Assembly (NCBI RefSeq): GCF_040412085.2
Contig: NZ_CP115920.1
Span: 2,356,001-2,420,000, forward strand
DNA: 64,000 nucleotides
Direction: 5' to 3'
From: Vibrio sp. CB1-14
Lineage (GTDB): Bacteria > Pseudomonadota > Gammaproteobacteria > Enterobacterales > Vibrionaceae
Part shown: positions 28,079-37,234 of the stretch, in pieces
Numbering within the stretch: the stretch's first letter is position 1
How the letters are laid out: each line of letters begins with the position of its first letter
The notes under the pieces: model-generated
Told to the model about the DNA's origin: nothing
Seen by the model: the letters and a program-made list of their open reading frames with translations, nothing else
Databases searched by the model: none
Translations under genes and position numbers: made by a program

Positions 28079-29369
28079 CAGGGCGGGATTCCACTTTGAA
28101 TAAATATTAGCCAAAGATTATTTTTGAGCGATATTCACCAGACCAACCTGACTTTCTACGTTTGGCAGCCAAGCTATCTTTGTCACTCTCATCCTGCTTT
28201 ATCGTGTTCAACGCAGCACGATTAAATGCCGCTAAATGAGCAGCTCCATTTGGGTCTTTTACTTTTAGTTCATCTTCTCTGAATACCACATCAAGAACCC
28301 AATGAAGCTGGTTTTCAACCAACCAATGCTCTCTGATTGTCCGAGCAGCCAGTTCAACATCAACCTCTAATGAGCTAACATACCAACGTGAATCTCTTGT
28401 TCCTTTTCCATTGCAAGTGCGCTCACTTACCACTTCAATAAAGCTTTTTATATGAGGCCACTTTTCTTTCAACTCAGGTGGAAGATTCGCCTCTATCTGC
28501 ATGATATTCCGCCATTCTTTGCGACCATGCCCTTCATTTTCTTGGATACATTCCGCCATGTTATCTGGTTGATTATAAACGGCTAAAAAAGCTTCTGTCA
28601 CATGCTCAAAAAGTGTCGGCTGGTTCTTTTTGAGCTGGATTGTAAAGTCGCCTTTCTTTGCCTTGATTTGTGCCATCGTTGGCGCTAAGCAATGCAGCGA
28701 GTCTAAGGTGACTATTGCCTCTTTTAGGACTAAAGCATCTAGAACATCACGAGATAAACTGATTTCTTTACCTTTGCCATGAGTAGATTGTTGATAAAGC
28801 ATTAGCCCACTTTCAACATCATACGCATTGACAACGTGTAACATGCTTTTAACCCATTTGTTTTAGTTCCACGTAAAGCTTTACCATCTATTGCTAAAAC
28901 CGATTTTTCTGTTCGAGTTCGTTCAGAATTCAACCATTCAAACAAGGCTTCGAGTAAAGCATCACTATCTAATGCACTGATAATGTTAGCAATGCAGTGT
29001 CGTTTGGGAATACCATTTTCAAATCCTCGATATTGTCTCAACCAGTCAATTTGGCTTTCACCAAATTCTTGAATGGACTTCCATCCTGTAGCACCACTGA
29101 GCACAGCAGAAAATACTAGAAAAACGACATCAACTAAGTCGTGTTTAACGTTAATATCATTACGTGGATCAGGTATGCGGTTAAGGCGTTCAAGAAGTGT
29201 CATTTTGTAGGTCGAGTAATAAATAGATAATGGTCGAATCAACAAAATCAGGATTAGTTCAGTCGAAAATAAAGAATATTTAATCTTTTGATGCAAGTGA
29301 ACATAAATTGACCACTCTGTTTGGTATTTAATCAATTAAACCCTATAAATCACGTGAGATCTCGCCCTG
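28079..29369 (-). mobile_element. ISAs1-family insertion sequence, 1291 bp
   Basis: A complete element bounded by imperfect inverted repeats that begin CAGGGCG on both ends; 13 of the first 16 bases match. It is flanked by the 10-bp duplication and carries one transposase gene on the minus strand, frameshifted. It sits inside the remnant gene end, so it arrived after, or independently of, the island. Confidence 0.92.
28107..29203 (-). pseudogene. ISAs1-family transposase, frameshifted
   Basis: The DDE transposase is split into two frames. The N-terminal part reads from MTLLERLNRIPDPRND (start 29203) through AIDGKALRGTKTNG. The C-terminal part continues in another frame from LHVVNAYDVESG to the end at 28107. 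The switch lies near 28845-28865, at TTAAAAGC on the coding strand. The total length is two bases over a multiple of three, as after loss of one base. No classic slippery heptamer is present, so I treat it as inactive, though a rare -1 slip on the A run cannot be excluded. Confidence 0.88.
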
Positions 29370-29379
29370 AATACGAAAG
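29370..29379 (+). repeat. Right target-site duplication of the IS
   Basis: AATACGAAAG, identical to the left copy at 28069-28078. The RluA-like reading continues directly after it. Confidence 0.92.
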
Positions 29380-29565
29380 AGAGGTTGATGTTTCAAGTTG
29401 ATAGTGAGTTTTAAGGTTGGGATTGCTGAAAATTAGCTATTTCGCAAGCGCTGCACACAGCAATGAATTCGCAAAGTGGGTAACTGTCAGATCAGGTATG
29501 AATTAGTACAAGTAAAGTAAGGCCACAAGTCTTAGTGGTCATACTTCATTACTAGTTTATTTACC

Positions 29566-30693
29566 TCAAAATCCTTTGAATAGTTCCTGACGATGGTAAT
29601 CCAAATAGCGCTTATGTTGACCCACGATATCAAAAGCCATTGTTTCATCGAGGCCGATAACATCTGGCCGCTCTAAGTATTTAGAGATCATCACTTTTCC
29701 TTGGTTATCAAAGGATATAAACCCTAGATCGAATGCTTTATCTAAGTTCGCGAGCAACAATAATCCATTGTACTTATCTAGTCGCTCATCATTCGTAGAG
29801 TCCCTCCAAGGTTTAATATGAGACGCTAACAGCAACTGTGTATTCTTATAACCAGTCAGCACGCAGCCTCCCCACATCTGAATCAGTTGTGCTCGAAAGT
29901 GCCCCTGACCCACTCTCGTGTTAATCAGTATGCTCTTTTCAGTTTCAGTAAGCTTCTTATCCGACATAACCTGTCGTATATCTGCGTTCAAATCCACCTG
30001 AGCCAAATCAGCTAGAAAGTTATTGTAGTGACCCAATGCAGCGCTATACATGCCTTTCCCTTTACGGTCACGTAGCTTGAAAATATCTAGTGTCTTTGAT
30101 CTTCGTTCCAGCAAAATGAAATCCTTATAAGATTTCACCTCAACCAAAGGCTCACGAATCTCATTGGCATCCATTAACCAGTTTGAGATGGAACCGCGGA
30201 TCGCACCAAGGTAATTACTCGCCGTCTTTTCAGATTTACCAATATCCAGCAGCCACTGATAATACAGCGACCCCATATCTGCTAAGTTGGTGATCAAGGC
30301 ATCCTTTAGTTCATTGGAAACGATATGACTCTGCATGTACTCAAAAAGCTCATCGTCTATATATGCGTACGATATCGCTTTCGATGAAAAGCGTTTAGTG
30401 TTTTGTTCTTCGAATCCTTCATTGTATTCAAGGTGCCAAAAACCCTCGCTTCGCAGGTGAAAGAAAGGATTCTCTGGGGTGTTTCTATCTTTGCCTTGCG
30501 CAAAGCTCTCGAAGTGGCGTGTGAACTGATCTCTGAGGGCTTGATTGAGTAATATCTTGTTGGATACGATACTTCCAACATGGATGAGATCCATTACTGC
30601 CAGAAGCATACAAACCTTGTGAGGACTCTTCTGTCCACCGGCGCTATTCATATTAAGGTTTCGAAACTTATCCAGATAAAGTTCAAGCGCCAT
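29566..30693 (-). CDS. HNH endonuclease
   Basis: A 375-residue protein whose C-terminal part is an HNH_2-type nuclease: SHIKPWRDSTNDERLDKYNG, then LLLLANLDKAFDLGFISF, near residues 284-320, with His, Asn and the DKAFD His-equivalent segment. The N-terminal half is helical and of unknown role. I chose the ATG at 30693, with GAGG seven bases before it, over an upstream one. It overlaps the preceding methyltransferase-like gene by 11 bases, so the two are translated together. A restriction or defence role is likely by family and pairing, but not shown. Confidence 0.85.
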   Translation of the reverse strand: MALELYLDKFRNLNMNSAGGQKSPHKVCMLLAVMDLIHVGSIVSNKILLNQALRDQFTRHFESFAQGKDRNTPENPFFHLRSEGFWHLEYNEGFEEQNTKRFSSKAISYAYIDDELFEYMQSHIVSNELKDALITNLADMGSLYYQWLLDIGKSEKTASNYLGAIRGSISNWLMDANEIREPLVEVKSYKDFILLERRSKTLDIFKLRDRKGKGMYSAALGHYNNFLADLAQVDLNADIRQVMSDKKLTETEKSILINTRVGQGHFRAQLIQMWGGCVLTGYKNTQLLLASHIKPWRDSTNDERLDKYNGLLLLANLDKAFDLGFISFDNQGKVMISKYLERPDVIGLDETMAFDIVGQHKRYLDYHRQELFKGF

Positions 30694-31309
30694 ACTTTGC
30701 CTCGTTCTCACAAGATATTTTCTTCTTAATTACTACAGTCTGCCAGCTAACGTCCTGACGATGCTGCTGATCTTTACCGTCAAACACATCTGCTACTTCC
30801 AGATTGAGTTCGCTCGCCAATCCGCTCAGTTCTATTGCCGACACAGGAAAAGCCTCACGGCCATCAATAAATGGGCCATGTCGCAACGTCACAACAAGCG
30901 TACCAGTATCTTTCATAACACCAGCGATTCTTTGCAGCGCATCTTTGCGATACTCTAACGGTAGGTGCATCCAGACGGCAGATATCAAAACAACATCAAA
31001 ACACAGCTTTTGCTTCGCCACATTAGATAACTCGGGTAACTTATCGTCTAACCAGCGAACTCCCTCACCAGTTTGCTTCATACCAATCTCTCGAAGCTTA
31101 TGGCAGGGCTCGCACGCGATGACGTTACACTCCCTGGTCTCAAACCAATGAGCATCTCTTCCAGAGCCTGCACCAATATCAAGAACTTCGGCTTCCTCAG
31201 TTGGCCAATATTGATGCCAAGTTTGATGCACTTCTGTTGGATCTAACGCATTGTATTGCTCTGCAAGTGTTTCTGCGTTTTCTTCATAAAAAGAGGATGT
31301 TATAGACAT
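30683..31309 (-). CDS. Class I SAM-dependent methyltransferase
   Basis: A 208-residue methyltransferase with motif I VLDIGAGSGRDAHWF at residues 43-57, an acidic motif II-like end (NVIACEP) and the post-motif AVWMHLPL. There is no DNA-methylase NPPY or PCQ motif, so a small-molecule, RNA or protein substrate is more likely than DNA. It is the first gene of a two-gene unit that overlaps an HNH nuclease. This pair recurs as neighbours in gamma-proteobacteria to my recollection. The substrate is unknown. Confidence 0.82.
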   Translation of the reverse strand: MSITSSFYEENAETLAEQYNALDPTEVHQTWHQYWPTEEAEVLDIGAGSGRDAHWFETRECNVIACEPCHKLREIGMKQTGEGVRWLDDKLPELSNVAKQKLCFDVVLISAVWMHLPLEYRKDALQRIAGVMKDTGTLVVTLRHGPFIDGREAFPVSAIELSGLASELNLEVADVFDGKDQQHRQDVSWQTVVIKKKISCENEAKYGA

Positions 31310-31560
31310 ATTCCAAGCCCATTAGTGAACTGGATTAATGGTATCTCGCTTAGTTGCATAATACTAGAAAGTACTAGGATAGTATTAGAGGTTTTGAGTT
31401 AAATCACGGTTTAGTGTATTGGATGTGTTTTCGCTCCAGCGGAGGCAAATACGCAATCGGCCCAAACAAGCGGCACCCTAGTAACTCACTAAAGGAAATC
31501 CTCAGTTGCACGAATTGGGCGTCAAACAATTGTTCTGATAAAGATAGATACAACGAAAAA

Positions 31561-31582
31561 GCCCCAGCATTTCTGCTGGGGC
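31561..31582 (-). terminator. Terminator of tRNA-Ser gene
   Basis: A perfect 9-bp GC-rich stem (31561-31569 with 31574-31582) with a four-base loop, followed on the minus strand by a T-rich TTTTTC. It lies eight bases beyond the tRNA 3' end. Confidence 0.88.
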
Positions 31583-31590
31583 TTCGAATG

Positions 31591-31678
31591 TGGCGGTGAG
31601 TGAGAGATTCGAACTCTCGATACGTTGCCGTATACACACTTTCCAGGCGTGCTCCTTCAGCCACTCGGACAACTCACC
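31591..31678 (-). tRNA. tRNA-Ser (GGA anticodon)
   Basis: An 88-base class II tRNA including encoded CCA. The acceptor pairs GGTGAGT with its complement before GCCA. The anticodon loop is CTGGAAA with GGA (plus-strand 31642-31644), a long variable arm follows, and the T-loop is GTTCGAATC. It reads UCC and UCU serine codons. tRNA 3' ends often serve as island attachment sites, but no duplicate of this end was seen in the window. Confidence 0.95.
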
Positions 31679-31823
31679 GTATTTTGATTTGGTTAGCACT
31701 CTTGGCTAACGGGTTGGTAATTTAATGATTCCGCCCCGCTTGGTCAACCCTAAAAGGGAAAAAAGCTGCGCTTTTTTAATTGTTTGCTTACTTTGTGATT
31801 AATTCGATCAAATGATCGGCAAA

Positions 31824-32273
31824 TCATACGCTTTGGTAGTAGCCCGGAACTCGGAACCAGCGGCGACATAGATCTAGGAAGTAGCCGTATAGGACGCCCA
31901 TTCCGCAAGACACAATCGCATTACTCGATACTGCGGTAATGATTTGGTCTGTTGATGCACCTACCGTAAACAAAATCGCTGCGTAGACTGGCGATTGGAA
32001 CGCGACGTACGCGACCAGATCCGAGAACGCTTTCATAGGACCAGAAGGCGATACTTTCGCGCCTTGGCGTAGTGCCCAGTCACGGAACACGCCATATGGC
32101 CATGCGATGGCGATGTTCACAGGGATAGACAACAAACGTGATGCCAATGACTGTTCGAAGGTCATGCCTGAGACAAGCACTTCAATCAACATACCAGACA
32201 CAAAACAGAACACGACCATTGCAAAGGTATCAGCGGCCGCGTTACGAATACAGAAAGGAGCTTTCGGTTTCAC
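31824..32273 (-). CDS. alaE: L-alanine exporter AlaE
   Basis: A 149-residue inner-membrane protein with four hydrophobic segments, the same length as E. coli AlaE. Recognisable stretches are [19 protein letters not shown] and WPYGVFRDW. It exports L-alanine to keep its internal level low. It stands alone between the tRNA-Ser gene and a long intergenic region. Confidence 0.92.
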   Translation of the reverse strand: MKPKAPFCIRNAAADTFAMVVFCFVSGMLIEVLVSGMTFEQSLASRLLSIPVNIAIAWPYGVFRDWALRQGAKVSPSGPMKAFSDLVAYVAFQSPVYAAILFTVGASTDQIITAVSSNAIVSCGMGVLYGYFLDLCRRWFRVPGYYQSV

Positions 32274-32478
32274 TTACAATCTCACAGGACAATAAACTAA
32301 CATAAAATCGAATATCGACTCATATGACTGGATATTTACCACCACCCAGATAACAGCGCTATTAGAACACCAATTTGGTAGATTTACCTACCGTATCTCA
32401 AAGTCAAAGGTAAATTTATCACCAATTTTGGCGTTCAAAGTAGTCAAACTCGCTATTTGTTGTAGTTTAATTACAAAC

Positions 32479-32517
32479 ATAACGCTAAACCCCGTTTCAT
32501 CAGGGAGTTAGCGTTAT
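32479..32517. terminator. Hairpin in the alaE / kinase intergenic region
   Basis: A 10-bp stem (32479-32488 with 32508-32517) plus an inner CCC/GGG pairing. It lies 150 nt downstream of the kinase stop and has no strong T run. The rest of 32274-32669 holds no gene that I can see; it should contain the alaE promoter. Confidence 0.4.
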
Positions 32518-32669
32518 ATTTTCGTAGGTTAATGACAGCAGAGGGACTGATATGTGAACGGTTTAGCGATCACTATCGCTACTTAGCGGGTAGATAAGGT
32601 TGAGAGTGGGTCTTTTCGCAATCCAGTCACCAGTTAGGCGACCGGTTAGGTGGGCTATTTAGAAGCGCC

Positions 32670-34913
32670 TTATTTGGAAACGCCTAGAGACGTCACATTG
32701 CTGCCTTTTCGGCCGCTGAACTGGAACAGTTTATTGGCGAACTGATAAAGCGCGTCGTCGAGAATCCGTTCATCAATAGGCTTGCCGACAATAAAGTCTG
32801 CGCCTGCACCCATCATGCGTTCACGAGTCTCTTTGAATACATCGGCGGTGCAGCCGAAGATAAGAGTGTCTTTTTCTTTGCCTGGCATATTGCGGATACC
32901 AGCGATGGCTTCCACACCGTCCATCACTGGCATGTGGTTATCCATTAAGATTAAGTCGTAGTTTTGGGTGGCAACAGCTTTTAACGCTTCTTCACCATTG
33001 ACTACGGAATAAGTAATGAAGCCTTTCCGCTTCATAAAGGTTTCTATAATGATGGTGTTGGTGCGGTTGTCTTCAACAATCAGTGCTTTAAGGCCACGAT
33101 AGTCGAGGTTGCGCTCTATGTGTACATCCAGCGGTTTTGGTTTACAGCTTGCGAGCCTCACCGTGACTTCAAACTCAGAGCCAATACCCTCTTGGCTGGT
33201 CAGTTTAATATCACCACCCATGACCAGCGCAATCTCTTTCACAATCGCAAGACCTAACCCTGTTCCGCCAAAACGGCGGGTAGTGCTCGACTCTGCTTGT
33301 TCAAAAGGTTTGAAAATACGTGCTTGCGCTTCTGGCGCAATGCCAATACCTGTGTCTTTTACCCGAATCGTTAGGGTGTTTTTCTCCGCTCCAATTTTCT
33401 CTGACAAGAACACTTCAATGTTGCCCTGAGAGGTAAACTTAACGGCATTATTAAGCAGGTTAAACAGGATCTGGCGCAGACGCGCTTTATCACCCTGGTA
33501 CCAACGCTCATCCTCAATATCGGAATAGACACTGAACTTTAGGCCTTTCTCGTTACACAAGGTGTGGTAGACGCTGTGTATACTGCCAATAATGGAGTTG
33601 AGTGGGAACGGGTGGCTATCAAGCTCAATATGGCCTTGCTCAATTTTGGAGTAATCGAGGATCTCATTGAGTAGCGACATCATATGGTCGCCTGAATCAT
33701 ACAGGGTTTTGAGGTGCTTTCTTTGTTCTACCGAAAGATCGGTTTTAAGCAAGATCTGAGCGGTGCCGAGCACGCCATTCATTGGAGTTCGGATCTCGTG
33801 AGACAGTGTTGCAAGGAACGCGGTTTTGGCTTTGGTTGAGGCTTGCGCCTTCATACGCTCTTGGTCTAGGTACACCGTTTTTTGATTAAAACTGTCTATC
33901 AGATAACGGATCTCGTCTGGACTGCGATAATTAATATCGATACTGCCGCCATGGCGCGATTCATCCACCTCTTTAGCAATGATCGCAATCGGCTTGATGA
34001 GGTATTGGTTGATAAGGTAATAGCCAAACATTAAGCACAGCAGCATGACAGGAACAATACCCAACTCAACACTCTTAACGATGTCTGCCACTTCATCGGC
34101 CACCAGCCTTCTGGCGTTGACCACTTCCAGACTCCAGTTAAAGTCGCCGAAACTCAGCTGGCTAATGTAGATACCGCGCTCAACTCTAAAGTTGTGTTCA
34201 GTGATAACTTGCTGATTGGCATCTCGAACAATCACGCCGAGATCGTGCTCTCTCGCTTTACTTTTTACAAAGCCAATCAAATTTTCTAGCGAAAGATCCA
34301 CGGTGGCGACACCAGCGAACACACCTTCAATATAATAAGGCGCGGAGGCGGTGATCATCTGAACGTGGGTATAAGGGTCAACGTACACTTCAGACCAACT
34401 GATGGTGTTACTCGGCGTGTCTTTTACCGAGGTATACCAAGGCTCTATATGGTACCCCGCAGTTTGAGGATTATTCCACAGATCGATTTTATCGACTTCG
34501 CCTGTGCTGGTACGGTTGTAAAACAAGCTGGAGAGCTTAACATCGGGGTCAACGGAATACGGCTCAGGCCATATACCGCCGCTCACGGCAATACCATCAT
34601 TCAGTTTAAAGACTTGGCATAGGGCTTTGTCGAGTGATTGGCGATCACTAATGGTCTCACCCATGGCCACGATGCTTTTTAAAACGCCAAGGGAGCTATG
34701 AAGAGGAGCTGAGATCTCGGCGGCAAGGAATTCACTTCGAATATCAAGGTTTTGTTCTAGCTTGGCACGAACGGGCGACTCTACCACCCAATAAGTGATA
34801 GTGCCAAAGATGGCAATAAACACGGCCAGGTATACGGCGAGTGCAATAATGCTTTTCTTTTTAAGCGACTCTTTGATAACCGATTTTTGCAAAACCGACT
34901 CTTTGATAACCAT
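32670..34913 (-). CDS. Hybrid sensor histidine kinase / response regulator
   Basis: A 747-residue inner-membrane signalling protein. A membrane segment at about 22-43 is followed by a periplasmic Cache-type sensor domain (about 45-280, with DPYTHVQMITASAPYY typical of dCache) and a second segment near 286-305. Then come a HAMP-like linker, HisKA with the phospho-acceptor His372 in LSHEIRTPMNG, and an ATPase domain (NAVKFT, GTGLGLAIV). A C-terminal receiver follows with phospho-acceptor Asp658 in LILMDNHMP. There is no Hpt domain, so an external one must pass the phosphate on. Cache domains usually bind amino acids or organic acids. No cognate regulator is adjacent. Confidence 0.93.
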   Translation of the reverse strand: MVIKESVLQKSVIKESLKKKSIIALAVYLAVFIAIFGTITYWVVESPVRAKLEQNLDIRSEFLAAEISAPLHSSLGVLKSIVAMGETISDRQSLDKALCQVFKLNDGIAVSGGIWPEPYSVDPDVKLSSLFYNRTSTGEVDKIDLWNNPQTAGYHIEPWYTSVKDTPSNTISWSEVYVDPYTHVQMITASAPYYIEGVFAGVATVDLSLENLIGFVKSKAREHDLGVIVRDANQQVITEHNFRVERGIYISQLSFGDFNWSLEVVNARRLVADEVADIVKSVELGIVPVMLLCLMFGYYLINQYLIKPIAIIAKEVDESRHGGSIDINYRSPDEIRYLIDSFNQKTVYLDQERMKAQASTKAKTAFLATLSHEIRTPMNGVLGTAQILLKTDLSVEQRKHLKTLYDSGDHMMSLLNEILDYSKIEQGHIELDSHPFPLNSIIGSIHSVYHTLCNEKGLKFSVYSDIEDERWYQGDKARLRQILFNLLNNAVKFTSQGNIEVFLSEKIGAEKNTLTIRVKDTGIGIAPEAQARIFKPFEQAESSTTRRFGGTGLGLAIVKEIALVMGGDIKLTSQEGIGSEFEVTVRLASCKPKPLDVHIERNLDYRGLKALIVEDNRTNTIIIETFMKRKGFITYSVVNGEEALKAVATQNYDLILMDNHMPVMDGVEAIAGIRNMPGKEKDTLIFGCTADVFKETRERMMGAGADFIVGKPIDERILDDALYQFANKLFQFSGRKGSNVTSLGVSK

Positions 34914-35057
34914 AGCGAGAGAAGACTTCCTTTCTTCGTGTGCATGAACTGCATCTTCTTGAGATGTCTCGTTACTTTAGTATAGCTATAGGTAATTGAA
35001 GCCTAGCTTGATACTATACTCAAGATATTCATAATTCAGCCCTAACGGTAAAGCATT

Positions 35058-35627
35058 TTGGAACTAAAAGACATACTTTCCCTTCCTGAGCTAGAAGGAA
35101 AACTACTCAACAACGCGCAAACTCAAGGCTTCGTCACTTCTATGGCATCGGCTCCACACACCTTGCCACCAGAAGAATGGCTACCGTTTTTGTGGGGCGG
35201 TGAAGAAGTTGCACCCTTTACTTCGGGCGAGCAGCTAGAAGACTACGCTCAAGCGGTGATTACGCTTTGGAATCAATACCGTCCAGCGCTTTTAGATGGC
35301 GAATGGCAATGGCCAGAAGGTTGCGATTTGGATGAAGAAGAGATCGTTACTCAAGAAGCCAAAGACTTTTGTGAAGGTGTATTACAAGGCTGGCAACTGG
35401 CTCGTGATGACTGGGAAACGCTGATGCCGGAAAACAGTGAAGATAATGCACTACTTGGCGGCGTATTGCTTTCACTAAGCATGCTGTACGATCCAGAAAC
35501 CTCGATTGCGACATTGCAAGCGCAAGGCATTGAAGGTCTCGAACAGTTCAATGAAATCTATGCAGCCATGCCAGTGATGCTATGTGGTATTACGCAAAAA
35601 GGCGCTGTTTTAGCAGAGAACCAGTAA
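35058..35627 (+). CDS. UPF0149 (YecA/YgfB) family protein
   Basis: A 189-residue acidic, all-helical cytoplasmic protein of the UPF0149 family, similar to YgfB and to YecA without its SEC-C tail. Signature-like segments are NNAQTQGFVTSMASAPH and FCEGVLQGWQLA. It starts with TTG at 35058. No earlier ATG fits and the next ATG is at residue 29, inside the conserved part. Its biochemical role is not established to my knowledge. It is transcribed toward the BamA/TamA-like gene, with a terminator between. Confidence 0.85.
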   Translation: MELKDILSLPELEGKLLNNAQTQGFVTSMASAPHTLPPEEWLPFLWGGEEVAPFTSGEQLEDYAQAVITLWNQYRPALLDGEWQWPEGCDLDEEEIVTQEAKDFCEGVLQGWQLARDDWETLMPENSEDNALLGGVLLSLSMLYDPETSIATLQAQGIEGLEQFNEIYAAMPVMLCGITQKGAVLAENQ

Positions 35628-35685
35628 GTAGCAGAAAATCAATAGTTGGTTAAACAGCTATGGTTAGCCAACAGTATTGCTAGTC

Positions 35686-35717
35686 AAACGCCCTCACGAT
35701 AGTGAGGGCGTTTTTGT
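35686..35717. terminator. Bidirectional terminator, UPF0149 / outer-membrane gene
   Basis: A 12-bp stem (35686-35697 with 35702-35713), loop GATA, with a T run on the plus side and A residues on the other. It lies between two convergent genes. Confidence 0.9.
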
Positions 35718-35718
35718 A

Positions 35719-37056
35719 TCAGAAGGCTTCAGTAAAGTTGAAGTAGAACGCTGAGCCGTGTCGACCCATACCGAGATCGAGTCTGATGTTCATTCGAGGC
35801 TGGAGTTCATAACGATATCCTACCCCATAAGAGACGATGGCATGCCCAGTCAAGTCATCCATAGAATTGCCTACAGAGCCAACACCCGCCCACGCTGTCA
35901 TACCATGGTTTGATAGTACGCCAGAGTCACGACGAAACGTATGGCGGTACTCCGCGGTGACTTCCGCCGTTACTTTGTCTCGATACTGTCCTTGGTAATA
36001 ACCGCGCATTGAACTCGCACCACCGATTTCCGGCATGTCGTAATACGGCACATCACCAAATGCTTGCTGATAATGAGCAAGCAGTGCAATCACTCTACCT
36101 TCGGCGACGCTATGGAAAGTACGGTACTCCATATCGAGTTTTTGGTATTCCGCCTGACTGCCCAGTGCCTCACTGTATAGCAGCACTTCACTGCGAAACA
36201 GCGAGCCACTCCATGGGTTCACGGCCACGTCACGGCTGTCATATTGCAGACTCGCACCCAAACCCCAAGTAAATGGCTTGTCTTTAAAGGTGTTAAAGTT
36301 TTCATCCATAAAGGCCGCTTCAGGCTCTGAGGTTGGGCTGTAGTAGTTCAGTTTTACAGCAGGCCCTGCGAACCAGTTGCCGGTTAAGCGATAGATGAGG
36401 TTGCCTTTGTAGTTGTTCTCGATAGCTGAGTATTTTGTTACCTCACCGAACTCAAAGTCGTTCGCCGCGTCATAACCAATACCCCAATAGTGCTTGCTCT
36501 GAGAGCCAAGATTAAAGTTGCCTTTGAACTGAACATCGTTGTTGTTCCAATACAGCTCATGATGGCCACTTAGGCCATAGCCCACTTCGGAATCACCATA
36601 GTTGCCAATCAAGAACGCCGATAAACTCGAGCGCTGCAGCGCACTTTGCGCGCGATCAGTCTTGAACGAATACAATCCGCCCAAAGCGACCAATAGTCCT
36701 TGTTCTGGGGTATAAGCCGGACCGCCAAGAAAACTAAACATAGGCAGGCCATTAATTTCTTGATAGTACTTTTTAGCGTACTTCAAATCGCTCACGGCCT
36801 GTTTGTTGGAGACTTGGCTGTTGGCATCTTGTTTGGCTTGATCATCCCCATTGTCTTGGGACTTAAGATAGTCAATGGCATTTTGGTACTCATCGACTCG
36901 CGCATTGGCTTTATCGATATCGCTCTCGAACACCATGTCCTGTTTCTCGGTTGGCAGAGAGTGGGGAGCATTGGAAGTTTCTAGGTTAGCAGCATAAGCC
37001 GCTGAGCTGGACACTAGTGCAGCAACCAAAGAAACCGACAACAAACGAACGCGCAT
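35719..37056 (-). CDS. BamA/TamA-family outer-membrane protein
   Basis: A 445-residue outer-membrane protein with a signal peptide (MRVRLLSVSLVAALVSSSAAYA), a short helical region (about 35-95, coiled-coil-like) and a C-terminal surface-antigen (Omp85-type) barrel that ends in FYFNFTEAF. It lacks the POTRA repeats of true BamA, so it is a barrel-only member. I chose the ATG at 37056, which has AAGGTG ten bases before it and starts the signal peptide. A longer frame to 37119 would translate the palindromic operator. It has its own promoter overlapping a perfect 38-bp palindrome, so it is probably tightly repressed. Confidence 0.85.
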   Translation of the reverse strand: MRVRLLSVSLVAALVSSSAAYAANLETSNAPHSLPTEKQDMVFESDIDKANARVDEYQNAIDYLKSQDNGDDQAKQDANSQVSNKQAVSDLKYAKKYYQEINGLPMFSFLGGPAYTPEQGLLVALGGLYSFKTDRAQSALQRSSLSAFLIGNYGDSEVGYGLSGHHELYWNNNDVQFKGNFNLGSQSKHYWGIGYDAANDFEFGEVTKYSAIENNYKGNLIYRLTGNWFAGPAVKLNYYSPTSEPEAAFMDENFNTFKDKPFTWGLGASLQYDSRDVAVNPWSGSLFRSEVLLYSEALGSQAEYQKLDMEYRTFHSVAEGRVIALLAHYQQAFGDVPYYDMPEIGGASSMRGYYQGQYRDKVTAEVTAEYRHTFRRDSGVLSNHGMTAWAGVGSVGNSMDDLTGHAIVSYGVGYRYELQPRMNIRLDLGMGRHGSAFYFNFTEAF

Positions 37057-37081
37057 GGACAAGGACACCTTAATCAACAGA

Positions 37082-37119
37082 ATGAATTCAGTGAATGAAC
37101 GTTCATTCACTGAATTCAT
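37082..37119. promoter_or_regulatory. Perfect 38-bp palindrome, likely TetR-type operator
   Basis: An uninterrupted inverted repeat centred at 37100/37101, core TGAATGAACGTTCATTCA. It lies directly downstream of a sigma-70 promoter and upstream of the outer-membrane protein start. Palindromes with a GAACGTTC centre are typical of TetR-family repressors. No such regulator is encoded nearby. Confidence 0.7.
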
Positions 37120-37130
37120 AAAACGCGCGC

Positions 37131-37159
37131 ATAATATACAGTATGTATTTTCGTATCAA
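37131..37159 (-). promoter_or_regulatory. Sigma-70 promoter of outer-membrane protein gene
   Basis: On the minus strand, TTGATA (37154-37159) and TATTAT (37131-37136) are separated by exactly 17 bases. The start of transcription would fall at about 37124, just before the palindrome. Confidence 0.65.
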
Positions 37160-37234
37160 TAAATATTTTGTATGGTATCGATTACGTTATCTTGTCGTAA
37201 GAATAAGCCTGCAAACAAAGCCTGTATTGGCGGG

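Larger units (their letters stand above)
27964..29414 (+). pseudogene. Remnant 3' end of the RluA-family synthase, IS-split
   Basis: A second copy of the last 45 or so codons of the pseudouridine synthase at 5957-7636. Over the final 136 bases (28079-29369 IS removed) I count about 20 differences, roughly 85% identity. Most differences are synonymous or conservative, and the frame stays open to the same stop (DSEF-stop, ending 29414). The copy starts abruptly near 27964 and is cut by the insertion sequence. It looks like the original chromosomal gene end left behind when the island, with its own gene end, was joined. Confidence 0.85.

Noticed and set aside
31340-31395. Partly palindromic ACTAG/AGTAC stretch upstream of the methyltransferase gene
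   Set aside because: The repeats are short and imperfect, and do not fit a recognised operator; I could not support a site.
31591-31678. tRNA-Ser as the island attachment site
   Set aside because: No second copy of the tRNA 3' end was found in the window, and the island junction is at the RluA-family gene instead.
36700-36984. Hydrophobic plus-strand frame resembling a membrane protein
   Set aside because: It lies wholly antisense to the outer-membrane protein gene, has no ribosome site and its hydrophobicity comes from codon complementarity.
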